Shown here in pieces: positions 1 through 8,593 of a stretch of 46,698 bases of DNA. Made by a program: the position numbers and the translations under genes. The first letter of the stretch is position 1, and each line of letters opens with the position of its first letter. The notes beneath the pieces were generated by a model that searched no databases, was not told the origin of the DNA, and saw only the letters and a program-made list of their open reading frames with translations. The stretch spans positions 1 through 46,698 of the forward strand of contig NZ_JAHHIT010000080.1 in NCBI RefSeq assembly GCF_024539675.1. Reading direction: 5' to 3'. The DNA comes from Streptomyces hilarionis. GTDB lineage: Bacteria > Actinomycetota > Actinomycetes > Streptomycetales > Streptomycetaceae.

Positions 1-24
1 TGGTGCGTGCGATCGCAAGGCGGA

Positions 25-59
25 GGGTCACCCCGATACTGGTTGTATCGGGGTGACCC
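25..59. terminator. Perfect 15-bp hairpin, likely terminator
   Basis: Positions 25-39 pair perfectly with 45-59 around a 5-base loop (TGGTT). The hairpin lies 62 bases past the stop of the minus-strand DoxX gene, so it is well placed to end that transcript. It would also work for a gene entering from the left edge. There is no U-run, as is usual for streptomycete terminators. Confidence 0.7.
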
Positions 60-121
60 CGACAACGCGGCGAGCGTACGTGCCAGGCGTCGCCGGGCAG
101 ACGGGACTTTCGAAACACGCC

Positions 122-658
122 CTAGCCCAGGCTTCCGGCTCCCTGCCGGCGCCGCCGGGATCGCCAGGCGGCGTCCAGGGAGAGGACCGGGGCGCCCGCG
201 AGGACGAACGGCAGCCAGGCCATCAGGTACGGGAGGTCGTTGCCCAGGTAGTACGGGTCCGCGGCCCAGCTCACCGTCAGCCACAGGCTGAGCGAGATCA
301 GGGCGCCCCCCACCGCGGCGAGCCGGGTGAGCAGGCCGAGCAGGACGCCGATGCCGACGGCGAGTTCGCCGAAGGCCATGGCGTAGCCGAAGCCGACGGG
401 GCTCTTCAGGGCCAGGTCGACCATGGCGGGGATGGCCGAGGAGTCGCGGACGGCGCGCATGGTCTCGCCGATCGAACCGGCGCCGCTCGCCTTCAGGAAG
501 GCGGGGTCGGTGAGCTTGTCCAGTCCGGCGTAGACGAAGGTCACGCCGAGGAAGATCCGCAGAGGGAGGAGGGCGTATCGGGCGGCGGTGTCCCGCAGTC
601 CCCGGCCGCCGCCGTCGGGATATCGGGAATAGGTGTCGGTCCGCATACTGTGAGTCAT
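122..658 (-). CDS. DoxX family membrane protein
   Basis: A 178-residue integral membrane protein of the DoxX/SURF4-like family. Hydrophobic segments lie at about residues 28-48, 80-105, 108-128 and 140-158, giving the usual four-helix layout. The family signature is visible as LRIFLGVTFVYAGLDKLTDP in the first helix and the GELAVGIGVLLGLLTRLAA stretch in the second. Some DoxX-type proteins take part in thiol or redox homeostasis (for example with superoxide dismutase and a rhodanese in mycobacteria), but no such partners are next to it, so its role here is unknown. The C-terminus is a short Arg-rich cytoplasmic tail. The ATG at 658 is chosen because it gives a natural N-terminal cytoplasmic stretch before helix 1. 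A weak TTGAGT/TACGTA promoter-like pair lies upstream near 697-735. It appears monocistronic. Confidence 0.85.
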   Translation of the reverse strand: MTHSMRTDTYSRYPDGGGRGLRDTAARYALLPLRIFLGVTFVYAGLDKLTDPAFLKASGAGSIGETMRAVRDSSAIPAMVDLALKSPVGFGYAMAFGELAVGIGVLLGLLTRLAAVGGALISLSLWLTVSWAADPYYLGNDLPYLMAWLPFVLAGAPVLSLDAAWRSRRRRQGAGSLG

Positions 659-785
659 CGCCCGCAGCCGCCTCTCGCCCGGAGTGGTGGGTCCCCTCGA
701 CAGACCATACGTACGGCATGGCGGGGTGCACTCAAAAGGTGAGCACGGGCTCGGCCCGACGCCGGTTCACACCCTCGTCCCGGCA

Positions 786-828
786 CCGACGGGACCGGCC
801 GGGCGGCCGGGCGGCCGGTCCGTCGGTC
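786..828 (-). terminator. Long GC-rich hairpin after the six-TM protein gene
   Basis: ACCGAC at the left and GTCGGT at the right flank a GGACCGGCC / GGCCGGTCC stem (792-800 with 813-821), giving about 15 paired bases with one bulge. It sits 35-75 bases downstream of the stop at 863 on the minus strand and is the likely terminator of that gene. Confidence 0.55.
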
Positions 829-862
829 CTCCCGTCCGTCTGTCCGTCCGTCGGCCCGTCCG
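822..862. repeat. Degenerate CCGT tetranucleotide tract
   Basis: The stretch directly after the stop codon of the following minus-strand gene is a run of imperfect CCGT/CGTC units (for example CCGTCCGTCTGTCCGTCCGT). It is a simple-sequence tract likely to vary in length between strains. No function is evident beyond its position next to the terminator. Confidence 0.6.
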
Positions 863-2152
863 TCAGTCGGTGACGTCGATCGTGTAGCGGTTCGTCTCCA
901 CACCGGCCGCGGTGACGACCTGCACCTCGACGCGCCCGGGCTCGACGTCCGCCGGCACGGGCACGGTGAGGACGTCGTCGCCGGGGTTGCTGAAGCCTCC
1001 CGTGACGGGGACGAGCGGGACGTGCACATGGACCGGGCCGATGCGGACGACCATGCGGGAGAGACGGTCGGCGGTCTGGGCGCCGGGCGGGACGAAGCCG
1101 GCGCCGCGGATCTCGATGTCGTCGCCGGTGCGGATGGGGGCGTCGAGGTCGCCCGCCTCGCGGGAGCGGACGACGGAGAGGATGACGGGCCGGCCGCCCT
1201 CGGCGTACTTGCCGGCCAGATAGGTGGCGGCCGAGACGAGGACGACGACCGCCAGGCCCCAGGGCAGGTCGGGCAGTTGATCGGGGCGGCGGGCCAGGCG
1301 CACCGCGGCGAAGGCGAGGGCGACGGCGCCGATCACGGCGTACTGGATGTCGGCGAAGGCGCCGCGGCCGGCGTCGTCGGTGAGCAGGTCGGCCGCCCGG
1401 GGGCGGTGGGCGCGCACCTTCTGGAGGCGCTGGCCGAGGACGCGCAGGCCGACCACGCGGCGCACCAGGACGGCGATGCCGCAGACCACGGCGAGGACGG
1501 TCACCGTGCCGGCGCCGCGGGCGAGGTCCAGTCCGGCGATCAGCGCGTCGCGCTCGGCGGGGCCGGAGGCGGCGGCCAGCCGGCCGACCAGGACCAGCAC
1601 CGCGTAGGCCACGAACAGCACCCAGGCGGCGGCGACCGCGCGGGAGGTGGACAGCCGGTTGTCCTCGCCGATCACGGGCGCGAGCGCCCCGCCGCGTGCC
1701 CGGTGGAACCAGGAGGCGGCGGTCAGCGCGCCGGCGACGACGAGCGCGGCGAGGAGTCCGGCGGTGCGGGCCGCCGTCCAGCCCGCGCCGACGGCGGTCA
1801 GGGACTGCGCCAGCAGCAGCGTGACGACGGCCGCCCACACGGTGAGCGCCGTGCGCAGCCACAGGCGGCCGAGCCAGGCCTCGCCCTCGGCACGGCCGCG
1901 TTCGGCGACGTGCTCCGCGGACTGGGTCAGCTCCTCGGAGACCCACTGGCGCGATGCCGAGAAGGAGTGGGCGACGGCGGCCGGCAGGCCCTGTCCGGCC
2001 GCGAACCCGTCGCGTTGCAGCAGGAACGCGGCGACCGCGCGCCGGTGTCCCTCACGCGCGCCGTGGGGACAGTCCCCGCAGGCGCAGCCGCCCTCGTGCG
2101 CGCCCGGCCCCGGGCCGGGGCCCGCGCCCTGTCTCGCCTCCTGCACCGCCAC
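863..2152 (-). CDS. Six-TM membrane protein with C-terminal extracytoplasmic domain
   Basis: I do not recognise a named family for this 429-residue protein. The N-terminus has a Cys/His cluster, GGCACGDCPHG (about residues 21-31), that could bind a metal. About six hydrophobic helices follow, including TVWAAVVTLLLAQSLTAVGA, LLAALVVAGALTAASW, AAWVLFVAYAVLVLVG and LAVVVLVSAATYLAG. The last 150 residues are a soluble beta-rich segment (GDDIEIRGAGFVPPGAQ ... GGFSNPGDDVLTVPVP ... VEPGRVEVQVVTAAGVETNRYTIDV) that reads like an IPT/Ig-like fold. The layout suggests a cell-envelope protein with the Ig-like domain outside. The start is GTG at 2152; a second GTG two codons later is possible. It is monocistronic, with its own hairpin downstream, and divergent from the DUF4429 gene across a 200-bp gap that contains a near DnaA-box sequence (TGTGAACAA, near 2230). 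Confidence 0.75.
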   Translation of the reverse strand: MAVQEARQGAGPGPGPGAHEGGCACGDCPHGAREGHRRAVAAFLLQRDGFAAGQGLPAAVAHSFSASRQWVSEELTQSAEHVAERGRAEGEAWLGRLWLRTALTVWAAVVTLLLAQSLTAVGAGWTAARTAGLLAALVVAGALTAASWFHRARGGALAPVIGEDNRLSTSRAVAAAWVLFVAYAVLVLVGRLAAASGPAERDALIAGLDLARGAGTVTVLAVVCGIAVLVRRVVGLRVLGQRLQKVRAHRPRAADLLTDDAGRGAFADIQYAVIGAVALAFAAVRLARRPDQLPDLPWGLAVVVLVSAATYLAGKYAEGGRPVILSVVRSREAGDLDAPIRTGDDIEIRGAGFVPPGAQTADRLSRMVVRIGPVHVHVPLVPVTGGFSNPGDDVLTVPVPADVEPGRVEVQVVTAAGVETNRYTIDVTD

Positions 2153-2352
2153 GTCCGACGACCGCCTTCCCCGCGACCCGATCGGATGGCGGTCCCGGAG
2201 AGCCCGCTGAAGGCCCCGGTCGCCACCCTGTGAACAACTCCCCTGCGATGTCGACGAATTGTGCCCTACGACACACCCTGTGTGTCCGGCAGGTCTGGTC
2301 AGGGCGGGTGAAGCCGGGGAGGCCGTGTTGACCCGGCTGCGAGAATTCCCCC

Positions 2353-3369
2353 ATGGCCGAGATCATCCAGCGCCACGGGACCTGGGCCTTCGACGGCACG
2401 ACGGTCAGGATCACGCCGGGACTGCATCGCCGCGTGCCGCTGTTCCGGCAGACGTACGGGGAGATCGCGGTGCCGCTGGAGGCGGTCGCCGGGATCGTCT
2501 ACGAGAGCGAACGCAGGCGCGGGCGGCTGCGGATGCGGCTGCGCGAGGGGGCCGACCCGCTGCTCCAGGCGACCGGCGGACGGCTGCCGGACGCGGCCGA
2601 CCCCTACCGGCTCACCGTGGACTCGGACCACTCGGGGATCGCCGAGTACCTCGCCGAGGAGATCCGGCACGCACTCCTGTTGGAGAGGATCACCGACGAG
2701 CCGACCACGACGTATCTGCTGCCGGGTCCGCCGGTGCCGGTGTCGGTGCGGTCCTCCGACGGCACCGTCTCCTTCGACGGCGTCCAGGTGCGGATCGACT
2801 GGGCGGACACCTCGGACCGGGTGAAGCGCGCGACCGGGCCCCGCGTGCTCGACGTCGGCGACGTGCTGCGGGTCGAGTGGCTGCCCAACTCCGGTCTGGA
2901 CGACGGTTTCCTGCGCTTCGTGACCCGCGAGACGCGGTTCTCCGGGCTGCCTGCCGAGAAGGATCCCTATGCCCTGGACCTGTGGGGCAACGTGAGCCGC
3001 GACCTGCTGACGGCCCTGGTGGCGACGGCCGTCACGGCCCGTCTCCCGCACCCCTCGGCCCGCCCGCACCCCGGCCTCGCGGACGGCCCCGGCCTCGGGG
3101 CCGGGAGCGCGGACGCAGACGTCGCCGAGAGCGCGAACGCGTCCGAGCGGGCGGTCCGCGCCATGCCCCGGGGACGGCGGCCCCGGGGCGCGCTCCCGCC
3201 CCCGGCCGCCCCGTCCTCGCCCGGCCCGTCCTCGCCCGGCCCGCCCCCGGCCGACCATCACGACGTGCTGCTGCGCCGGCTGCGCGAGTTGGGCGAACTG
3301 CACCGGGACGGCGTGCTGACAGACGAGGAGTTCGCGCGAACGAAGGCAGTCGTGCTGCGCGGCTTCTGA
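2353..3369 (+). CDS. Two-repeat DUF4429 protein with C-terminal SHOCT domain
   Basis: A 338-residue soluble protein. Residues about 3-115 (IQRHGTWAFDGTTVRITPG ...) and about 130-230 (VRSSDGTVSFDGVQVRIDW ... RETRFSGLPAEKDPYALDL) are two copies of the DUF4429 PH-like fold. A low-complexity Pro/Gly/Ser linker (about 235-300) contains a duplicated PSSPGPSSPGP unit, which is a short direct repeat in the DNA near 3211-3240. The last 30 residues (LLRRLRELGELHRDGVLTDE.. EFARTK) form a classic SHOCT oligomerisation motif. The molecular role of the family is unknown. A -10-like GAGAAT ends six bases before the ATG, so the message may be leaderless; the strong SD expected otherwise is absent. The gene converges with the aldolase gene, with only 18 bp between stops. 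Confidence 0.85.
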   Translation: MAEIIQRHGTWAFDGTTVRITPGLHRRVPLFRQTYGEIAVPLEAVAGIVYESERRRGRLRMRLREGADPLLQATGGRLPDAADPYRLTVDSDHSGIAEYLAEEIRHALLLERITDEPTTTYLLPGPPVPVSVRSSDGTVSFDGVQVRIDWADTSDRVKRATGPRVLDVGDVLRVEWLPNSGLDDGFLRFVTRETRFSGLPAEKDPYALDLWGNVSRDLLTALVATAVTARLPHPSARPHPGLADGPGLGAGSADADVAESANASERAVRAMPRGRRPRGALPPPAAPSSPGPSSPGPPPADHHDVLLRRLRELGELHRDGVLTDEEFARTKAVVLRGF

Positions 3370-3387
3370 CCGGAGGAACCGACCCGG

Positions 3388-4182
3388 TCAGCTCAGCAGG
3401 TCCGGCTCGCTGCGGCTGACGTCCTGCCACAGCGGCTGGTAGTTGATCCACGCCACCAGGTCGCCGCCCAGCTGCTCACGGGTCGCGACCGCCGCGCGGT
3501 GGTCGATCAGCACGGGTCTGCCCGCCGCCCGCGCGGTCAGCTGGACCTGGCTGGAGCGCTCCATGGAGACGAACCACCAGGCGGCCGCGTCGACGGAGTC
3601 CCCCACGGTCAGCAGCCCGTGGTTGCGCAGCACGAGCGCCTTGCGCGAGCCGAGCGCGGCCGCGATGCGCCGCCCCTCCTCCGCGTCGACGGCCACGCCG
3701 GTGTAGGCGTCGTAGAGGGCGTGGTCCTCGTAGAACGCGCAGCTCTCCTGGGTGAGGGGGTCGAGCAGTTCGCCGAGCGCGGCGAGGGCGCGGCCGTGCA
3801 CGGAGTGGCAGTGCGCGACGGCGACGACGTCGGGGCGCGCGGCGTGCACCTGGGCGTGCACGGTGAAGGCGGCCTGGTTGACGTGGTAGCGGCCCTCCAC
3901 GACCTGCCCGTCGGCGTTGGCCAGCACCAGGTCGCTGACGGTGACGTGCCTGAAGGACATGCCGAACGGGTTGACCCAGAAGCAGTCGCTGTACTCGGGG
4001 TCGCGGGCGGTGATGTGCCCCGAGACGCCGTCCTCGAAGCCGAGCCGGCCGAAGATCCGTACCGCGCCGGCCAGCCGTTCCTTTCGGTGCCGGCGCTCGT
4101 CCTCCACCGACTCGTGCATCGGCGGCATCGCGAACTGCAGCCGGTCGGTGGGCAGCGGGGCAGGCGGCGTGGGCCCGTGCAT
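3388..4182 (-). CDS. Class II aldolase/adducin family protein
   Basis: A 264-residue protein of the class II aldolase/adducin fold, which uses a divalent metal to handle small keto- or phospho-sugar substrates. The family signatures are clear: GHITARDPEYSDCFWVNPFG (about 55-75), the metal-binding AVAHCHSVHGRALAALG (about 120-136), and RNHGLLTVGDSVDAAAWWF (about 185-203). The length and C-terminal WINYQPLW are typical of the adducin-like actinobacterial branch, whose substrate is not established. The ATG at 4182 is preceded by GGAGGACCG, a strong SD. It is divergent from the small membrane protein gene at 4293; the shared 110-bp gap contains the locally AT-rich patch GTTATGCAAAGATGATGATT. Confidence 0.88.
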   Translation of the reverse strand: MHGPTPPAPLPTDRLQFAMPPMHESVEDERRHRKERLAGAVRIFGRLGFEDGVSGHITARDPEYSDCFWVNPFGMSFRHVTVSDLVLANADGQVVEGRYHVNQAAFTVHAQVHAARPDVVAVAHCHSVHGRALAALGELLDPLTQESCAFYEDHALYDAYTGVAVDAEEGRRIAAALGSRKALVLRNHGLLTVGDSVDAAAWWFVSMERSSQVQLTARAAGRPVLIDHRAAVATREQLGGDLVAWINYQPLWQDVSRSEPDLLS

Positions 4183-4292
4183 CGGTCCTCCAGCACTGGG
4201 TTGCTTGACCAGGCGGAAGTTACCGTCGGCCCGCGCAAAAGGGCAGAGTCGTTATGCAAAGATGATGATTTCCGTCACCTCCGGAGCACGTC

Positions 4293-5003
4293 TTGAGCAT
4301 GGCAGCCCGCCACATCACCGCCCTCATGCGTCAGATCGCGACGCGCGACGCCATCGAGCTGGTTCACCCCTTCGCGGAGTTCCCGACGCTCGGCGCGCTG
4401 GCCTACGTGGCCGAGTGCTACGGCTTCCGCTACGCGAGCGTGCGTCTCGTGGGCAAGCACCGGGTCCTCCACGTCCACCTGGTCCGCGACCCCGACCCGG
4501 CGGCGCGGCAGCGGGCCGCGGCGAACTCGGCCGCCTTCCCCGACCCCGGCCCCGACCGGCCCGTGCCGGGCATGTACCTGGGCTCGCTGACCCCGGTCCC
4601 CGAGGCGCGCGCGGACGTCGACCTGATCACCGCGCTCATCCGCTACGACGCGCTGACGGCGGCCGCCAACCGCAGGCAGTTGCAGTTCATCGGGTGGGGC
4701 TCGGGGGCGCTGTTCCTGCTCATGGCCCTGCTGACCGGCGTGTACGCGGTCCTGCTCCCGCTCGCCGTGCTGATGCCGGCCTTCATGCTGGGCGCCCTGC
4801 GGGTGAACACGGTGCGGCGCGCGAAGCTGGCCCGGCAGCTCACGGCGGCCGGCTGCGTGCCGGTGCGCGACGGGGCCGGGGTGGAGCGCTACGTGCGACC
4901 GGCGCCGCAGCCCTACGGGACACCGCAGGGACAGGCGCAGGGAACGGCTCAGGGACCGGCGCAGGGGCCGGGAACGCCGTACGGCGGCCCGCTGGGATTC
5001 TGA
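4293..5003 (+). CDS. Small membrane protein, actinobacterial, unknown function
   Basis: The 236-residue product is not recognised. The N-terminal about 120 residues look soluble (VAECYGFRYASVRLVGKHRVLHVHLVRDPDP ...). Two adjacent hydrophobic helices follow (FIGWGSGALFLLMALLTGVY and AVLLPLAVLMPAFMLGALRV, about 130-170). The tail is a Gln/Gly/Pro-rich run of imperfect GQAQG/GPAQG units, encoded by about 9-bp DNA repeats near 4920-4975. The TTG at 4293 has GGAG about six bases upstream and is favoured; the ATG two codons later (4299) has poorer SD spacing. It is a single gene between the divergent aldolase and the next plus-strand gene 91 bp on. Confidence 0.7.
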   Translation: MSMAARHITALMRQIATRDAIELVHPFAEFPTLGALAYVAECYGFRYASVRLVGKHRVLHVHLVRDPDPAARQRAAANSAAFPDPGPDRPVPGMYLGSLTPVPEARADVDLITALIRYDALTAAANRRQLQFIGWGSGALFLLMALLTGVYAVLLPLAVLMPAFMLGALRVNTVRRAKLARQLTAAGCVPVRDGAGVERYVRPAPQPYGTPQGQAQGTAQGPAQGPGTPYGGPLGF

Positions 5004-5094
5004 CCGCGGGGTCCGGGCACGAGGCTCGGGGCACGGGCGAGGGCGCAAGGTAAAGCCGACAGCGGATGTCCGGTATCGCGGTCACACTCGCGGT

Positions 5095-5583
5095 ATGACA
5101 CCCAGGGACACCCCGTGGAACTGGTCCGCCTTCGCCGAGGCGGAGCCCGAGTTCGCACAGACCGCCGAGGACCGCTTCGGCGCGTTCACCCACCATGTCC
5201 TGGCCACCCTGCGCAAGGACGGCTCCCCGCGGACGAGCGGCATCGAGGTCCGCTTCCTCGCCGGTGAGCTGTGGCTCGGCATGATGCCCGGCTCGCTGAA
5301 GGCGCTCGACCTGCGCCGCGACCCCCGCTTCTGCCTCCAGGCCAACCCGGGCGAGGGCACCGGGATGGGCGGCGGCGACGTACGGATCGCGGGGCGGGCG
5401 ATCGAGGTGACGGACGGCGAGGCCCGGGCCGCGTACGTGAAAGAGGTGGAACCGCCGCAGCCGTTCCACCTCTTCCGCACCGAGCTGACGGAGGTCGTAC
5501 GGACCTACGTCGAGGACGACACGTATCTGGTCGCCCGGGTCTGGCGGCCCGGAGCGCCGGTGCGCGTCCTCAAGCGGACCTGA
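5095..5583 (+). CDS. Pyridoxamine 5'-phosphate oxidase-like flavin-binding protein
   Basis: A 162-residue protein with the split-barrel flavin-binding fold. FGAFTHHVLATLRKDGSPRTSGIEV (about 26-50) and ELWLGMMPGSLKALDLRRDPR (about 55-76) match the FMN/F420-binding strands and loop. The family includes FMN- and F420-dependent reductases and heme-degrading enzymes, and the short length does not allow a substrate call. It is too short and divergent to be the PdxH enzyme itself. A CACACT -10-like hexamer ends six bases before the ATG, so a leaderless message is possible. It converges with guaA, with a GC hairpin between them. Confidence 0.85.
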   Translation: MTPRDTPWNWSAFAEAEPEFAQTAEDRFGAFTHHVLATLRKDGSPRTSGIEVRFLAGELWLGMMPGSLKALDLRRDPRFCLQANPGEGTGMGGGDVRIAGRAIEVTDGEARAAYVKEVEPPQPFHLFRTELTEVVRTYVEDDTYLVARVWRPGAPVRVLKRT

Positions 5584-5606
5584 ACCCCACGCGCGGGGCC
5601 ACGCAG

Positions 5607-5626
5607 GGGGCCCCGCACGGGGCCCC
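5607..5626. terminator. GC hairpin between convergent genes
   Basis: GGGGCCCC at 5607-5614 pairs with GGGGCCCC at 5619-5626 over a 4-base loop. It lies in the 51-bp gap between the convergent stops at 5583 and 5635 and can serve both strands. Confidence 0.55.
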
Positions 5627-5634
5627 GGTGCGGG

Positions 5635-7215
<1,581 letters not shown>

Positions 7216-7257
7216 GGGGGCCTTCCGGCGGTTCGGGCGTGGTCTCTGTGCTGGCCA

Positions 7258-7263
7258 ATTCTA
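7258..7263 (-). promoter_or_regulatory. Candidate -10 element of guaA
   Basis: On the minus strand these bases read TAGAAT, five of six matches to the sigma-HrdB -10. They would place a start site near 7251, about 36 bases before the guaA GTG. No convincing -35 was found at 17-18 bp. Confidence 0.45.
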
Positions 7264-7327
7264 CCGAGAGCGGACGTGTCGCCGACCCGGCTCCGCGGCC
7301 GGACCGCGTCTCAGGATGCGAACCGGC

Positions 7328-7356
7328 TTGGAGCGCGTCCGGCGGCCCGGCATACT
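7328..7356 (+). promoter_or_regulatory. Candidate promoter for the leader peptide / chorismate mutase transcript
   Basis: TTGGAG (7328-7333) and CATACT (7351-7356) are separated by 17 bp. Transcription would start at about 7362-7364, at the ATG of the leader peptide, making the transcript leaderless. The -35 match is partial (TTG only); the -10 keeps the essential A2 and T6. Confidence 0.5.
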
Positions 7357-7363
7357 GGGCCGC

Positions 7364-7435
7364 ATGCTCACGCACACGACGTTCGTCTTTACCTATGGCA
7401 CCCGGCCCGCCGGCTGCCATGGTCGTGTTGCTTGA
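7364..7435 (+). CDS. Putative Phe/Tyr-rich leader peptide of a transcription attenuator
   Basis: A 23-codon reading frame encoding MLTHTTFVFTYGTRPAGCHG followed by RVA and a TGA stop. Codons 7, 9 and 11 are Phe (TTC), Phe (TTT) and Tyr (TAT). TTT and TAT are rare synonymous choices in such GC-rich genomes. It lies between a candidate promoter that would make it leaderless and a 15-bp terminator hairpin, and is followed 111 bp later by chorismate mutase, the entry step to Phe and Tyr. This is the layout of amino-acid attenuators, as known for Streptomyces trp genes. That it is translated and regulatory is inference. Confidence 0.6.
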   Translation: MLTHTTFVFTYGTRPAGCHGRVA

Positions 7436-7455
7436 GCTGCTGACAAGCGACTTCC

Positions 7456-7490
7456 CAGGCGCCCCGGGCCGACAAGGCCCGGGGCGCCTG
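7456..7490 (+). terminator. Attenuator-type terminator hairpin before chorismate mutase
   Basis: Bases 7456-7470 (CAGGCGCCCCGGGCC) pair perfectly with 7476-7490 around GACAA, and TCGTTTCT follows. It sits 20 bases after the leader-peptide stop and 56 bases before the chorismate mutase ATG, so it would cut the transcript before the gene. CGGCCCG in the leader (7403-7409) can pair with CGGGCCG (7465-7471), a possible alternative fold that would disrupt the terminator. Confidence 0.7.
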
Positions 7491-7546
7491 TCGTTTCTCC
7501 CGGGTCCTGTCGCTCCGGGGCGGCCCGAACCCACACAGGAGCCCCC

Positions 7547-7843
7547 ATGACCACCACCGACATGACCACCGGCGACGCGACCGGCGCCCGTACCTCCGAG
7601 GCCGCCGACCTGATCACCGGCGCCCGTGAGCGCATCGACGCGCTGGACGACCGGATCATCGGCCTGATCCAGGAGCGGACGGCCGTCTCGGCCGTCATCC
7701 AGGAGGCGCGGATCACCTCAGGCGGCCGGCGGGTGAACCTCTCCCGCGAGCTGGAGGTCCTCGGCCACTACCGGGACGCGCTGGGCCGGCCCGGCACCGC
7801 CCTGGCGATGACGCTGCTCGAACTGTGCCGGGGACGGGTGTGA
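7547..7843 (+). CDS. aroQ: Chorismate mutase (AroQ class)
   Basis: Rearranges chorismate to prephenate, committing it to Phe and Tyr synthesis. The 98-residue all-helical protein has the AroQ pattern: ARERIDALDDRIIGLIQERT (helix 1 with the active-site Arg, about 27-46), AVSAVIQEARI with a short loop GGRRVNLSRELEVLGHYRDAL (about 48-80), then the C-terminal helix ALAMTLLELCRGRV. It is a small, stand-alone monofunctional form with no prephenate dehydratase or DAHP-synthase fusion. The ATG at 7547 follows CAGGAGCCCCC, a good SD. The long transcribed leader upstream, with its peptide and terminator hairpin, suggests control by aromatic amino acid supply. It is divergent from guaA and has no downstream gene in the same unit. 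Confidence 0.92.
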   Translation: MTTTDMTTGDATGARTSEAADLITGARERIDALDDRIIGLIQERTAVSAVIQEARITSGGRRVNLSRELEVLGHYRDALGRPGTALAMTLLELCRGRV

Positions 7844-8593
7844 CGTCGCGCCGGGCCGGGGACGGGGGCGGCCTCGGGCGTCAGTTCGGCCGCCGTCTCA
7901 CCCGTACGGCGCGTGACCGCCGGGCCGGCGGCGTCGTTGGTCCCGGTGTCCGCTCCAGCCAGGGGCGGGTCGGGAAGAACCACGCGTGGCTCGCCGGGGC
8001 GATGAGGCGTACGGATCGTGACGTGCGTCGTGGGACCTCGCTCCGAAGGCGACCGGACGGCAGGGGACAGCAGCCCGGTCGCCGAGAGAACGGCCGGTCC
8101 CGGGGACGCCCGGGACCGACCGGCGGAAAATGCAAAAATGCACAAGGGCTGGGTCAAACGGTTGCGAGGGCCGCGCTCATCCAGCACGATGCGTAGAAAG
8201 CCCCCGAAGGACCTCAGGTCACTCCGCGGACGACGGCCTCACGGCGTCGCCCGCCTCGGCTGCCCCACTTTCCCCGCCAGAGGTCCAGACCAGCGGCGCA
8301 ACCCCCCGGCGCCGCTCCCAGGCACCGGCGCTGCCCTGACGCCGGTGCTGACGATAGAGAAGGGCCCTGCGGATCCGTCCCGCGGGGCCCTTCGTCATGC
8401 CCGACCACGCGTCCGGGGCGTCGCCCCCCGGACGTCACGGCCGGAGCCCGTCGCCCCATGTGATGCGCGCCATATAAAGATCCTGTGAAACAGCACAACT
8501 GTTCACCGGTCTCGCCGGTCACACGTAGCGAAAACAGGCCCACTCCCGTACCCCCATAACGGAAGGCCTCCCACTCCATACGCCGAGGTCTTC
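7844..8593. other. 750-bp gap without a convincing gene; possible small RNA
   Basis: No reading frame here has protein-like composition; the plus-strand frames are Arg/Pro-rich. An AT-rich island, TGCAAAAATGCA, occurs at 8131-8142. A clear terminator hairpin at 8360-8392 lies over 500 bp beyond the chorismate mutase stop. A promoter in the AT-rich island and this terminator would delimit an RNA of about 200-250 nt, but no -35/-10 pair is convincing. Bases 8462-8510 (CATATAAAGATCCTGTG) are locally AT-rich and probably hold the promoter of the LAXTG protein. Confidence 0.35.
8360..8392 (+). terminator. 13-bp hairpin terminator
   Basis: AAGGGCCCTGCGG (8360-8372) pairs with CCGCGGGGCCCTT (8380-8392) with one G-U pair and a 7-base loop. 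It lies in a gene-free stretch, so the transcript it ends is not obvious: either a long chorismate mutase 3' UTR or an unannotated RNA. Confidence 0.6.

Noticed and set aside
822..862. CCGT tract as a CRISPR-like array
   Set aside because: Units are four bases, imperfect and without spacers; it is a simple-sequence repeat.
8018..8488. Plus-strand frames in the gap after chorismate mutase
   Set aside because: Arg/Pro/Gly-dominated products with no SD, no hydrophobic core and weak third-position GC bias; more likely untranslated.
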